From Glaciecola sp047250385 (GTDB taxonomy: Bacteria > Pseudomonadota > Gammaproteobacteria > Enterobacterales > Alteromonadaceae), in assembly GCF_047250385.1 (NCBI RefSeq), contig NZ_JBLBVM010000048.1, forward strand, positions 62,001 to 126,000: a DNA stretch of 64,000 nt. Reading direction: 5' to 3'. The notes beneath the pieces were generated by a model that was not told the DNA's origin, did not search any database, and saw only the letters and a list, made by a program, of their open reading frames with translations. The translations under genes were made by a program, and so were the position numbers. Position 1 is the first letter of the stretch. Every line of letters begins with the position of its first letter. Below are positions 1 to 9,537 of the stretch, piece after piece.

Positions 1-2051
1 CAATAGTGGGTGATAAGAAAAATCCATTCAGTGAAGGTCATGTGTGCCCAAAAGCAATGGCATTAAAGGACTTGTATGATGATCCTGACCGCATCAAAAT
101 GCCTTTGGAAAAAACGGCTGATGGTTGGCAAGAGATCTCATGGGAAACAGCTTTGGATAAAGTTGCGAATGCACTTTACGAAACACAACAAAAGCACGGC
201 ATTGAATCTATCGCGACTTACTTAGGCAATCCCAATGCGCACAATATGGGGTCAATTTTGTTTGGCCCGTATTTCTACAAGGCACTTCGCTCACACAATC
301 GCTACTCAGCAACATCCGTTGATCAACTCCCTCATCATATAGTGAGTAGAAAACTATTTGGTCACCAGTCACAAATTCCGATACCAGACATTGATCATAC
401 GCAGTATTTTATGATTATTGGTGGAAACCCTTTAGCATCGAACGGCAGTATCATGACCGTCCCTCACATCAAGCGCAGACTTAAGGCCATTCAAGCACGA
501 AATGGCAAGGTCGTTGTCATTGATCCAAAGCAATCTGAAACTGCGGATATGAGCAGTGAACACCATTTTATCAAACCGGGTACCGATGCCTTATTATTAC
601 TAGCAATGATCAACACGCTATTTTCAAGTAACAAAGTATCACCGGGAAAACTGCAAGAATTTGCACCTCAGCTAATGGATATTAAGAAGTACACCGCAGC
701 GTACACCGCAGATAAAGTGGCGAATAAAGTAGGCATGACAGCTGAACAAATTGAGCAATTAGTCAGTGATTTTTGTGAAGCAGAGTCAGCGGTTTGCTAT
801 GGTCGCATGGGCGCCAGCGTGCAGGTTTTTGGTACCTTAACTCAGTACTTAATTATGTTATTCAACATATTAACGGGTAACTTAGACAAGCGCGGTGGCA
901 TGATGTTTACCCAGCCTGCAGCAGACTTACTTCCTCACTCGGGCAGAGGCTCAATGGGTCAATTTCATACACGGGTTAGAAAGCTTCCAGCGTTTGCTGG
1001 AGAGTTTCCTGTGTCAGCATTAGCTGAAGAAATGATAACGACCGGAGAGGGACAAATTAAAGCGATGGTAATTGGTGCCGGAAATCCCGTTTTAACTACT
1101 CCTAATGGTCAGCAACTGGATGCCGCGTTTGAAAATTTAGACTTTGTTGTGGCAGTCGATTTCTTTATGACCGAAACGACAAGGCATGCGAATATTATTC
1201 TTCCGCCAGTGACGGCATTAGAGCGCGATCACTATGATATTGTTTTCCATAACTTCGCAGTAAGAAATAGCGCAAAGTATTCACCTGCCATTTTCCCACC
1301 TGAAGAAAACAGCAAAACGGACTGGCAAATTTACCTTGGTTTAGCTGAGCGACTCGACAAATTGAATGGAGTCGCGACTGATAAATATCAACACTTATGG
1401 AACAAAACACCCACTGGTGTTGTGGATGATATGTTGAAAATGGGGCTTTATCAGCATGAGGGAAAACCGATAAGTATAGAAACGCTATTGGAGTTACCCC
1501 ACGGTATAGATTTAGGGCCGTTGCAGAGCGACTTACCTAACGCAATCTATCATCAGGATAAAAAGATCGATTTGAGTTTCGATTACTTTATGGCTGATTT
1601 AACGCGGTTAGAAAAACATTTCTTTGAACAGCCAGAGGCGGTTGAAGGTAGTTTGCAATTAATAGGTCGTCGTCATTTAAAAACAAATAATTCGTGGTTG
1701 CATAACAGTCAACGTATGGTGAAAGGTACTAATAACGGTTGGTCACGTTGCACAGCTCAAATTCACCCAGATGATGCTGCACAATTCAACATTGACGATA
1801 AGCAAATGATCACGGTTAGGTCGCGAGTGGGAGAGATTAGTTTACCAGCAGAAATTACTGAGAAAATCATGCCTGGCGTTATTTCAATTCCACATGGCTG
1901 GGGTCACAATAGAAAAGGCATGCGTTGGAAAGTAGCACAGCAACATGCTGGTGTGAGCGTGAATGATTTGACCGATGAGTTGGTGGTAGATGAGCTATCT
2001 GGCAACGCAGTGTTAAATGGTGTGCCAGTGTGGATTAGGCCAAGTGCCTAA
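1..2051 (+). CDS. molybdopterin-dependent oxidoreductase, 5'-truncated by the window edge
   Basis: The frame is open to base 1, so the start lies outside the window; the GTG at 6 is internal. The visible 682 or so codons are a catalytic subunit of the DMSO reductase (MopB) superfamily. Near the start, HVCPKA looks like the last cysteine of the N-terminal [4Fe-4S] site, so only about 40-60 residues should be missing. A central molybdopterin fold follows, with IIGGNPL and VVIDPKQSETA nucleotide-binding stretches. The C-terminal molydopterin-dinucleotide domain includes GVISIPHGWGHNRKG. The stretch where formate dehydrogenases carry Sec or Cys reads ATSVDQLPHH here, with no Cys or Sec, so formate dehydrogenase activity should not be assumed. 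The substrate is unknown, and no electron-transfer partner subunit is visible downstream. Confidence 0.85.
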   Translation, partial: IVGDKKNPFSEGHVCPKAMALKDLYDDPDRIKMPLEKTADGWQEISWETALDKVANALYETQQKHGIESIATYLGNPNAHNMGSILFGPYFYKALRSHNRYSATSVDQLPHHIVSRKLFGHQSQIPIPDIDHTQYFMIIGGNPLASNGSIMTVPHIKRRLKAIQARNGKVVVIDPKQSETADMSSEHHFIKPGTDALLLLAMINTLFSSNKVSPGKLQEFAPQLMDIKKYTAAYTADKVANKVGMTAEQIEQLVSDFCEAESAVCYGRMGASVQVFGTLTQYLIMLFNILTGNLDKRGGMMFTQPAADLLPHSGRGSMGQFHTRVRKLPAFAGEFPVSALAEEMITTGEGQIKAMVIGAGNPVLTTPNGQQLDAAFENLDFVVAVDFFMTETTRHANIILPPVTALERDHYDIVFHNFAVRNSAKYSPAIFPPEENSKTDWQIYLGLAERLDKLNGVATDKYQHLWNKTPTGVVDDMLKMGLYQHEGKPISIETLLELPHGIDLGPLQSDLPNAIYHQDKKIDLSFDYFMADLTRLEKHFFEQPEAVEGSLQLIGRRHLKTNNSWLHNSQRMVKGTNNGWSRCTAQIHPDDAAQFNIDDKQMITVRSRVGEISLPAEITEKIMPGVISIPHGWGHNRKGMRWKVAQQHAGVSVNDLTDELVVDELSGNAVLNGVPVWIRPSA

Positions 2052-2338
2052 GCTCATCGTAATACCGTCATTGCGCTAACCTTATTTCCTGCGGATTAAT
2101 AATCAAGCAACTAAAGCAAGCTTTATAACTACTTCTGTTGCGAATGGTTTTGTTCATTCAAATAGTGTTTATTAACCTAAGAGCGACAATAGCTCCTCAC
2201 CAAAATAAACCCTAGAAGTATCCCTTAGGGTCTTCTACCTAATCTATTTTTGCTAAATCAACGTAGGATACCTATTAAATTATAACGATAACGTCAGTTG
2301 TCGACATTTCAAGAAGAAAGCAGACATGAAGGACTATT

Positions 2339-3757
2339 TTGGCCAAGTCAACGAAAAAGAAAAGCTCACAGGACGACAACAGTCTAGTTGAAGGGGCCTT
2401 GTTGCCTATTATTGCAAGACTCGCGTTACCGATGATTTTTGGCATTATAGCGGTTTTCTCAGTGGCGTTAGTCGACACCTACTTTGTCGGTAAGCTTGGC
2501 ACTGACCAGCTCGCAGCACTGTCTTTCACTTTTCCAGTAACAATGGCGATAGCTAGTCTATCGAGCGGCTTGGGTGCTGGTGCCTCCTCAGTAGTGTCCA
2601 GAGCCATCGGCGCTGATAACAAAGGACAAGCCAAACGTCTGGCTACTGATAGCCTTCTGTTAGCAGTAGTATTGGTAATCACTATCTCAGCAATTGGCTA
2701 TTTTACGATTAATCCTTTATTTAAGCTGATGGGCGCAACGCAAAAAACACTGCCCTACATTATTCAATACATGGAAATTTGGTATATATCGATGCCATTC
2801 CTAGTTATACCAATTGTAGCCAACGCCATTATTAGATCGGTTGGCAATGCACTTTGGCCAAGCTTTATCATGTTTTTTGCAGCGGCCGTTAACATCGCGC
2901 TTACGCCAGCCTTAATTTTCGGCATCGGACCAATTCCTGCAATGAATATTGAGGGCGCAGCCATCAGCACTATGATTGCGAGAATTGTAACTTTTATTTT
3001 GGCCCTTTATGTCGCTTATTACCGAGAGGAAATTATCGAACTGTGTCGACCAGAATTAGAGGTGTTTAAAGATTCGTGCAAGTCTGTATTGAAAATAGCG
3101 TTACCAGCTGGGGCGGGAAGCGTCGTTAATCCCGTTGGCATAGGCATAGTGACCACCATTATCGCGGCCTACGGTTCGGAAACGGTTGCTGCTTTTGGTG
3201 TCGCAACCAGAATAGAGTCGTTTGCGTGCATACCTATGCTAGCGCTTTCAGCCTCTATTGGTCCAATTGCTGGACAAAATTGGGGGGCTGGCAATAAACA
3301 GCGAGTTATCAAGTCGGTACAGTATTGCTACTTACTTTGTCTGGCTTGGTCAGCGTTAATTGCCGGCGTGTTTTTCGCCTTCGCAGATGTGTTCACGTCA
3401 TTACTAGCCTCGAACGAAAATGTAGCGGAAGAGGCAACAGTTTATTTGCTTATTGTGGCGGCTAGTTTGGTTGGTTATGGCTTTGTTATTGTGTCATCTG
3501 CGACATTTAATTCACTCGGTAAATCGATAAGCGGATTTAGCTACTACGCAGTACGCACTTTTGCACTGTATGTTCCCCTGAGCATGCTTGCTTCCATTTG
3601 GTTTGATGAAACGTGGGTCTATATTGGGATAGCGGTCTCCAACCTTGTTTCCGGGGCCTTAGTCGCCACCTATACTTTATTGTGGCTTAAAAAAGCTAAA
3701 CAAGAAGACTGCCACCCAAACTGGAGCTTGGACTTACTGAGTAGCAGTTCAAACTAA
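2339..3757 (+). CDS. MATE family multidrug/sodium antiporter
   Basis: The 472-residue inner-membrane protein has about 12 hydrophobic segments, the usual MATE size. Typical features include the early PMIFGIIAVFSVALVDTYFVGKLG segment (given here only as the TM1-TM2 region, residues about 30-55) and an internally repeated two-bundle layout. MATE proteins export cationic drugs or metabolites in exchange for Na+ or H+; the substrate cannot be read from sequence. The start is TTG: an AAGGA site at 2329-2333 sits 5 nt upstream, and no in-frame ATG fits as well. The 287-bp gap before it holds a small inverted repeat pair (ACCCTA/TAGGGT at 2209-2231 and overlapping TAGAAG/CTTCTA at 2213-2237) with no clear T-tract. 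The gene is followed at 88 bp by gdhA. Confidence 0.9.
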   Translation: MAKSTKKKSSQDDNSLVEGALLPIIARLALPMIFGIIAVFSVALVDTYFVGKLGTDQLAALSFTFPVTMAIASLSSGLGAGASSVVSRAIGADNKGQAKRLATDSLLLAVVLVITISAIGYFTINPLFKLMGATQKTLPYIIQYMEIWYISMPFLVIPIVANAIIRSVGNALWPSFIMFFAAAVNIALTPALIFGIGPIPAMNIEGAAISTMIARIVTFILALYVAYYREEIIELCRPELEVFKDSCKSVLKIALPAGAGSVVNPVGIGIVTTIIAAYGSETVAAFGVATRIESFACIPMLALSASIGPIAGQNWGAGNKQRVIKSVQYCYLLCLAWSALIAGVFFAFADVFTSLLASNENVAEEATVYLLIVAASLVGYGFVIVSSATFNSLGKSISGFSYYAVRTFALYVPLSMLASIWFDETWVYIGIAVSNLVSGALVATYTLLWLKKAKQEDCHPNWSLDLLSSSSN

Positions 3758-3845
3758 CATTTGAACGATAATGCATGCGATTTTCGCTGTATAAACCGGC
3801 AGATATTTGCTGGACTATTTCTATAAATGAAAATGAGGATATTTG

Positions 3846-5183
3846 ATGTCATTACTAGAGCGCACCATAAGTTGGTTAGAGGAGAAGAATCCAAACCAAG
3901 ATGAGTTTTTACAGTCAGCGAAAGAAGTCTGTGAATATATTGTCCCGATTGTTAACGCAAACGAGGACTATAAAGCGCACAATGTTTTACAGCGAATATT
4001 AACGCATGATCAAATATTAGAATTCACCGTGACTTGGGAAAACGATAAGGGCTACCCAGAGGTAAACAGAGCATGGCGAGTGCAACATAGCAACGCGCTT
4101 GGGCCATACAAAGGTGGAACCCGTTTCCATCCACAGTTGAATATTTCGACACTGAAATTCTTAGCCTTTGAGCAAAGCTTTAAAAACGCGCTAACTCAGC
4201 TGACACTGGGGTCAGGGAAAGGGGGATCTGATTTTAATCCGAAAGGGCGCTCAGAGAACGAGATTCGACGTTTCTGCAATGCCTACATGCAAGCAATTTA
4301 TAAACATATTGGTCCCAATACAGATGTGCCCGCAGGAGATATAAACGTAGGTGACAAAGAGCTTGGCTATATGTTCGGTGAATATCTTCGTCTTGCCAAA
4401 TCATACGATGGCGCGCTGTCTGGTAAACCCATTGCTTTGGGCGGAAGTTGTTTGCGTGCGCAGGCGACTGGATTCGGTGTTATCTATTTTGTCCAAGAGA
4501 TGCTTAAGAGCCAAGACAAGCAGATTGACGGGCATAGTGTATTGATCTCTGGTGCCGGCAATGTAGCTTTGCATGCTGCTTTAAAGGCCTTACAACTGGG
4601 CGCTAAAGTACTCTCACTATCAAACAGCAGAGGTGTTCTCATTGCTGAAGAGGGCTTGACACAGCAGCATCTTGACTGGTTGTTAGAGGAAGGTAAAAAG
4701 GAAACAAACAGTCTGGAAAGCTTAGCTAAGAAAGACGGCTTACTTTACAAGAAAAATGAGTCTCCGTGGTCACTTAAAGCCGATATTGGCATACCTTGCG
4801 CTACGCAAAATGAAATTAATGGTGATACTGCTAAGAAGATTGTTAAAAACCTTAGTTTTGGTGTTGTTGAAGGAGCGAACATGCCATGCACACAAGAAGC
4901 ATCTGACACGCTGCTTAAAAGCAAACTTCATTATGCACCAGGGAAAGCAGCAAATGCAGGTGGCGTCATCGTCTCTGGTTTTGAGATGCAGCAAAATGCA
5001 ATGATGCGTTATGAGACCGAGGCCGAGCTAGATAAAAAGCTGCAGCAGAAGATGAGCGACATTCATCAAGCGTGTGAGGATGAAAGCAGAGCGCAAGGCA
5101 ATGACAAAGCTAATTACGTTCAAGGCGCTAATATTGTAGGCTTTAGGCGTCTAGCAGACGCCATCGTTGCCCAAGGATACTAG
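3846..5183 (+). CDS. gdhA: NADP-type glutamate dehydrogenase (hexameric class I)
   Basis: The enzyme interconverts 2-oxoglutarate plus ammonia and glutamate in the cytoplasm, usually with NADPH. At 445 residues it has the standard length for the class. The substrate-binding motif GPYKGGTRFHP places Lys at residue 89, and GKGGSDFNPKGRS places the catalytic-region Lys at 125. The Rossmann stretch VLISGAGNVALHAA lies in the second half. The ATG at 3846 is preferred over the TTG one codon upstream because GAGGA (3835-3839) is 6 nt away. The 88-bp upstream gap holds an imperfect dyad around 3796-3812 (GCAGATATTTGC core). The gene converges on the phosphatase lipoprotein. Confidence 0.96.
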   Translation: MSLLERTISWLEEKNPNQDEFLQSAKEVCEYIVPIVNANEDYKAHNVLQRILTHDQILEFTVTWENDKGYPEVNRAWRVQHSNALGPYKGGTRFHPQLNISTLKFLAFEQSFKNALTQLTLGSGKGGSDFNPKGRSENEIRRFCNAYMQAIYKHIGPNTDVPAGDINVGDKELGYMFGEYLRLAKSYDGALSGKPIALGGSCLRAQATGFGVIYFVQEMLKSQDKQIDGHSVLISGAGNVALHAALKALQLGAKVLSLSNSRGVLIAEEGLTQQHLDWLLEEGKKETNSLESLAKKDGLLYKKNESPWSLKADIGIPCATQNEINGDTAKKIVKNLSFGVVEGANMPCTQEASDTLLKSKLHYAPGKAANAGGVIVSGFEMQQNAMMRYETEAELDKKLQQKMSDIHQACEDESRAQGNDKANYVQGANIVGFRRLADAIVAQGY

Positions 5184-5228
5184 GTGTTACTTTGCACTTA
5201 AGTGTGTTGAAGGGTAAATGTGACTTGA

Positions 5229-6041
5229 TCAATTCCAGGAGCCGTACATCGGATTGGGCAATATAATGATGTCCAGTCCCCAGCGCGGCAGAATACTATC
5301 AATATCGGCATTCTCTTGAGTGATATTATTTATATCCTCAATATTGTCTCCAACTTGCATTAGAACAGCTTGCTTGTTTTTCCAAGTCAATGAGGCCTTG
5401 TCGGCGCTTGAGTAACAGCTGGCGCTGCCATTAGTAACTTGCTCACGCCGAAGATCTTTATCATTGATGTAATTAACATCGTTTACCGCATCAATATCAG
5501 CTTTGGTTCTGCCGATTAAGCAAGTGTTGTTTTCGTTAACTGGTAGGTCGAGAGTTTGTAAATTCTCCCAAGTAAAGCTATCGAGAGCTTTATCTCGATT
5601 GGTGATTAATACTAGTTTTCCACCTTTACTAATGACAGTCTCGATAAACTGTTTAGCGCCAGGTACTAAGTTTGCTTTTCTATCTTTTACCCAGTTGTCC
5701 CAACTAGTTTTTGAATAGTTGAGCCCATTCATATTTAAATCCACCTGATATTGACTGTTATCCAATACGGTTTCATCTACATCCATGATGACAACCCAAG
5801 GTACCTTTGGTGTAGCCTTGTTCATGATAACTTGGCTTGCATCCTTATAAATTTTACGCGTAATAAGCTGGTACTCTTTGCTTTTCACCTGCCATTTTAC
5901 CGATGACTCTAGGGTTTGAATTTCTTTAGTTGATGGCTTGGGGGGAGCTTCAATCGAGGCTCTAAAAGGAGAGCTGACACAAGCCGCTAGAAAAGTTAGA
6001 GCAATTATAATTGCTATGATTTTATTAATTCGTTTCATCAT
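5229..6041 (-). CDS. HAD-superfamily (class IIIB-like) acid phosphatase lipoprotein
   Basis: The protein is 270 residues. An N-terminal lipoprotein signal ends in LAAC (Cys about residue 21), so it should be anchored in the outer membrane or periplasm. The HAD motifs are in order: motif I DVDETVLD (about residue 88), motif II ITNRD, and the later DKD and GDNIED acidic pair. This pattern is that of the subfamily IIIB acid phosphatases and the e(P4)-type 5'-nucleotidase lipoproteins. Its likely role is scavenging phosphate or nucleosides outside the cytoplasm; the substrate is inferred only from family. Two adjacent ATGs are possible starts, and the spacing from a weak GGAAA fits the second slightly better. 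It lies 90 bp downstream of cydC on the same strand and could be read from it. Confidence 0.85.
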   Translation of the reverse strand: MMKRINKIIAIIIALTFLAACVSSPFRASIEAPPKPSTKEIQTLESSVKWQVKSKEYQLITRKIYKDASQVIMNKATPKVPWVVIMDVDETVLDNSQYQVDLNMNGLNYSKTSWDNWVKDRKANLVPGAKQFIETVISKGGKLVLITNRDKALDSFTWENLQTLDLPVNENNTCLIGRTKADIDAVNDVNYINDKDLRREQVTNGSASCYSSADKASLTWKNKQAVLMQVGDNIEDINNITQENADIDSILPRWGLDIIILPNPMYGSWN

Positions 6042-6130
6042 ATTTCCGCTAATCGTTTAAATAAACCTTTGAATCTTTAATCTTACTTTTATCTTGGCTA
6101 TCTATGTATTTTTTGAATATTATTCTGACT

Positions 6131-7795
6131 TTAATCTCTTTCAACATCTAAGCACTGAGGGTTAAAAACCTCATTGTCATTTAAAAAAGTAGGCTTTTCA
6201 TGGGTAAGTAAGACTGTCATTCTTTGCAAAATCCATGGCTGTATGTTTTGCCAAATACGTTCAGTCATATCACCGTCCAAGCCGTTAAACGGTTCGTCTA
6301 AAATTACGAACTGTGGGCGCCTTAAAAGAATTCGGCAAAGACCAATTCTCCTTGCTTGTCCACCTGATACTTTTCCACCGGTTTCACCCAACCAAGTATT
6401 CAATCCTTGTGGTAAGTTTTTAACCCAAGTGTCTAGTTCTACCAACTTTAAAGCTTCCCATATTAGGTTTTCGGAAATCGAACTCATACCTAATGTGAGG
6501 TTATAGACAAGTGTACCGGCGAGTATGGCGTTACTTTGCTCCAAGTATGCGATATTTCGATGCCAATCAGTGCACGGGATATCAGCCAGATTAGTCTTTG
6601 AATTGAGCACAATTTTGGTGTTCGTTGAATCAAATTTGTCCGTATTTAGCATTAACCTTGCCAAGGAAGATTTCCCCGTTCCCGAGCGACCATAAATAAG
6701 GTGAAGTCGTTCGGCTTGTAATGTAAACATAAGCTCACTTTCATGGCTTTTCGGTATGTTTGGGTGTTTAGAGACTCTTACAGAGATTGACTCAACAACT
6801 ATCTCTTTAGCTTCTACTTTATCACTGTTTCTCATTGCTAAAGGTTTCAATCTATTTGCTGAAAAACTTGTTTTGCCCCAAGCGCTAAATTGACTAGGTA
6901 AACTCTGTAATATCTCGGATACGCCAATAAATAACATAACCAACATAACCGCCGTTGGCGCGCTTATTTTCGATGACTCTACCGAATAAAGGCCAATAAA
7001 AACCAAAACTGTTATGACCAAACCAAGCGTTATATCTAATAGTAATTGAATGTTTGCCACGCTTTGATTGAAAGCATTCTCAACTTTGTAAAATTCATCT
7101 AAACGCTTAAGAATCGGCGCTTCGTGGGCTTGCATGAGGTGTTGAGACTGAAGCACAGTTGCACCTTTTAAATGTTCTATAATGTCGGCTCTTAACTCAC
7201 TGAGAGTGCGAGATGATGATTCAGCGAAGCCTTTTGTTTTCTTAATGCTGAGAATAATAGTAAAAGCGATGCACAATAGTAAGAAAGCCCCCAGATAAAT
7301 AGCTAATTCAAACCATATGAAACTTAAGAACAAACTTAGTGTTACTATTAGGAGCGTAGCGACAATAGGAGGAATTGTATAGCGGATCAATATACTATCT
7401 AAAGAGTCAAGGTCGGCCGTAAGTTTACTTAACCAATCACTATCGGAAGTGGCTCGCAATTCACTGAAAGGAAGGCTAGAAAGCCCCTTAAATAGGCGTA
7501 GCCTGAAAGTCGAAATCAGGCGTAAAATAGTATCGTGGTTATAAATTCTTTCAATGTATCGGCTCAATGTTCTACTTAAAGCAAAAAAGCGAATTCCTGA
7601 GCCTGGCAAATACATATCAAATTTAATGAATATTCCAGCGCCAATTGCTACGCCAGTTAACGCCGTTGCCGTAATAAACCAACCAGATAACGCTAACAAA
7701 CCAATGGCAGAAAGCGCGGTCATGAAAGCCCAAAATACGCCCCAATATAAACGATGGTTTTGGCTTTTAAAAAGTAAATTAAACCAATACTGCAT
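6131..7795 (-). CDS. cydC: heterodimeric ABC exporter subunit CydC (cytochrome bd assembly)
   Basis: This half-transporter is 554 residues, with an N-terminal six-helix membrane domain and a C-terminal ATPase. The ATPase has Walker A GRSGTGKSS, signature VSGGQARR and Walker B FVILDEPF. CydDC exports cysteine or glutathione (and has been linked to heme) and is needed to assemble cytochrome bd. The gene overlaps the 3' end of cydD by 17 bp, indicating translational coupling. It is the last gene of cydABDC. Confidence 0.94.
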   Translation of the reverse strand: MQYWFNLLFKSQNHRLYWGVFWAFMTALSAIGLLALSGWFITATALTGVAIGAGIFIKFDMYLPGSGIRFFALSRTLSRYIERIYNHDTILRLISTFRLRLFKGLSSLPFSELRATSDSDWLSKLTADLDSLDSILIRYTIPPIVATLLIVTLSLFLSFIWFELAIYLGAFLLLCIAFTIILSIKKTKGFAESSSRTLSELRADIIEHLKGATVLQSQHLMQAHEAPILKRLDEFYKVENAFNQSVANIQLLLDITLGLVITVLVFIGLYSVESSKISAPTAVMLVMLFIGVSEILQSLPSQFSAWGKTSFSANRLKPLAMRNSDKVEAKEIVVESISVRVSKHPNIPKSHESELMFTLQAERLHLIYGRSGTGKSSLARLMLNTDKFDSTNTKIVLNSKTNLADIPCTDWHRNIAYLEQSNAILAGTLVYNLTLGMSSISENLIWEALKLVELDTWVKNLPQGLNTWLGETGGKVSGGQARRIGLCRILLRRPQFVILDEPFNGLDGDMTERIWQNIQPWILQRMTVLLTHEKPTFLNDNEVFNPQCLDVERD

Positions 7796-9533
7796 CTTTG
7801 CCTTCTTCTATTTTATCGAGGTTGATTTGTATATCAGCGAGAGATTTTAGAGCTGGATCGTGAGTTGCGATAACTAAAATAGTTTTTGTTTTCAGCTCCT
7901 TGAGAGCTTCAATAATGTATTGCTTACTGATTAGGTCCAGGCTCGCAGATGGTTCATCTAATAAAACGATAGGTGCAGGATTTAACATGAGTCTAGCTAA
8001 GGCAATTCGCTGCATCTGACCACCAGAGAGCCCTTGGCCATGCTCCCCAATAATAGTATTTAGGCCATCATGATTGAGTGTTAATTCACTTGCTAAACCG
8101 AGAGAGTGCAGGACATCGAACATGCTTTTTTTGGTAGCGGCGGGCGCCAAAGCAATAAGGTTGTTATAGATGCTGTCATTTTTGATCCACGCGTTTTGAG
8201 GCAAGTAAGCAATGGGTACCTTTTCTTTGGGGAAAATATGCAATTCTCCAATTACAGTGGGTATGAAGCCCGCGATAATATTCAACAGAGTTGATTTGCC
8301 GCTGCCGGAGCTACCGGTTATGACTAAGGTTTGCCCTGTATTCAATTTAAGTTCAATTTCTTGGCTCATGGGACTCTGCTTCTGATAAGCGATACGTAGC
8401 CCGTTTAAATGCAAGGTGTATTGTCTTAAGCTTTGTTCACTAACGTTTGGTGAACTCCCTAGCTTTGGGCTTACTTCTTCGGTGTGGGCCTTACTATGTT
8501 CATTTTTATTTGTATCCTTATCTAACGGCTTGTCTTCATTTAGCATTAAAACAAGATTATTAGCAGCTCCTAAAGCACTTGCTCTATCATGATAATATTG
8601 AGATAAATTGCGCAGTGGCTGAAAAAATTCAGGAGCCAATATTAAAATAAGTAAGCCGGTAAATAAGCTCAGTTCCTCAGCGGGGCCCCAAGTAATTGCT
8701 CCGTATAAAGAAAACCCGATATAAATAGCCAAGCTAGCAATGGCGATACTGGTAAAAAACTCCAGTACGGTAGATGATAGAAAAGCAAGCTTGAGTGTTT
8801 TCATTACTATTTTAAGATAGTCATCACTTTGCGCTGCGACTTCCTGAAAAACATCGTCCTCTGCACCTAGTATTTTAATGGTCGAAAGGTGTGTGACACG
8901 ATCGAGAAAGTGGCCTGCCAATCGTTGTCTGATTGTTGAATATTTTTGGTTAAGACTTTCCGCACCCATACCGATCAAAATCATAAAAACGGGAATAAGT
9001 GGAGCGGAAATCAATAATAGTAAAGCGCATAACCAGTTTAAATATGCAACAACTCCTAAAATAAGAAGTGGCGATATGACTACTAGCATTTGTTGTGGCA
9101 AGTATCGAGAGAAATAACCGTCCATCGTTTCTACTTCCTCTACCCATTGTGCAGCGGACGCTCCAGCAGATACTTGTTTAATTCGAAGTGGGTTTGAAAT
9201 GCGCCAATGGAGTAAGAGTTCATTCCGTATAGTGCGCCTAATATTCAAACTGGCTTTTTGTGCAAACTCAGTTTGCATTCGTGTTAACAGTGCTCTACCG
9301 ATAACCGAGCACACAAATAGTAGCAGCCAGAATTCAATACTTTCGAATGATGCTTCTTCAATGATGAGCTTCTCTGCAGCTAGAGCAAAACTCAACCACT
9401 GAACTAGCATCAATACGGTCGACAACGACGCGCTTAATACTGCCATTGAGAGCAGAAAGCGCTGTGATCTCGCGTGGGAATTTAGAAAGTTTCGGCCTGT
9501 TTGAGCAGGCCGAATTGTCTCAGTTTGTGTCAT
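7779..9533 (-). CDS. cydD: heterodimeric ABC exporter subunit CydD (cytochrome bd assembly)
   Basis: At 584 residues, it has an N-terminal transmembrane domain and a C-terminal ATPase with Walker A GSSGSGKSTLL, signature LSGGQMQRIALAR and Walker B IVLLDEPSA. It pairs with CydC. The ATG at 9533 lies 4 bp after the cydB stop and is my preferred start; an upstream GTG at 9551, overlapping cydB, is also possible because Shine-Dalgarno evidence is weak for both. A low-complexity linker around residues 345-375 separates the membrane and ATPase parts. Confidence 0.94.
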   Translation of the reverse strand: MTQTETIRPAQTGRNFLNSHARSQRFLLSMAVLSASLSTVLMLVQWLSFALAAEKLIIEEASFESIEFWLLLFVCSVIGRALLTRMQTEFAQKASLNIRRTIRNELLLHWRISNPLRIKQVSAGASAAQWVEEVETMDGYFSRYLPQQMLVVISPLLILGVVAYLNWLCALLLLISAPLIPVFMILIGMGAESLNQKYSTIRQRLAGHFLDRVTHLSTIKILGAEDDVFQEVAAQSDDYLKIVMKTLKLAFLSSTVLEFFTSIAIASLAIYIGFSLYGAITWGPAEELSLFTGLLILILAPEFFQPLRNLSQYYHDRASALGAANNLVLMLNEDKPLDKDTNKNEHSKAHTEEVSPKLGSSPNVSEQSLRQYTLHLNGLRIAYQKQSPMSQEIELKLNTGQTLVITGSSGSGKSTLLNIIAGFIPTVIGELHIFPKEKVPIAYLPQNAWIKNDSIYNNLIALAPAATKKSMFDVLHSLGLASELTLNHDGLNTIIGEHGQGLSGGQMQRIALARLMLNPAPIVLLDEPSASLDLISKQYIIEALKELKTKTILVIATHDPALKSLADIQINLDKIEEGKDAVLV

Positions 9534-9537
9534 CAAC

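Noticed and set aside
7554..7850. Plus-strand frames inside cyd, fad, putA, tamB and other genes
   Set aside because: They are antisense or out-of-frame shadows of well-supported genes with no independent evidence.
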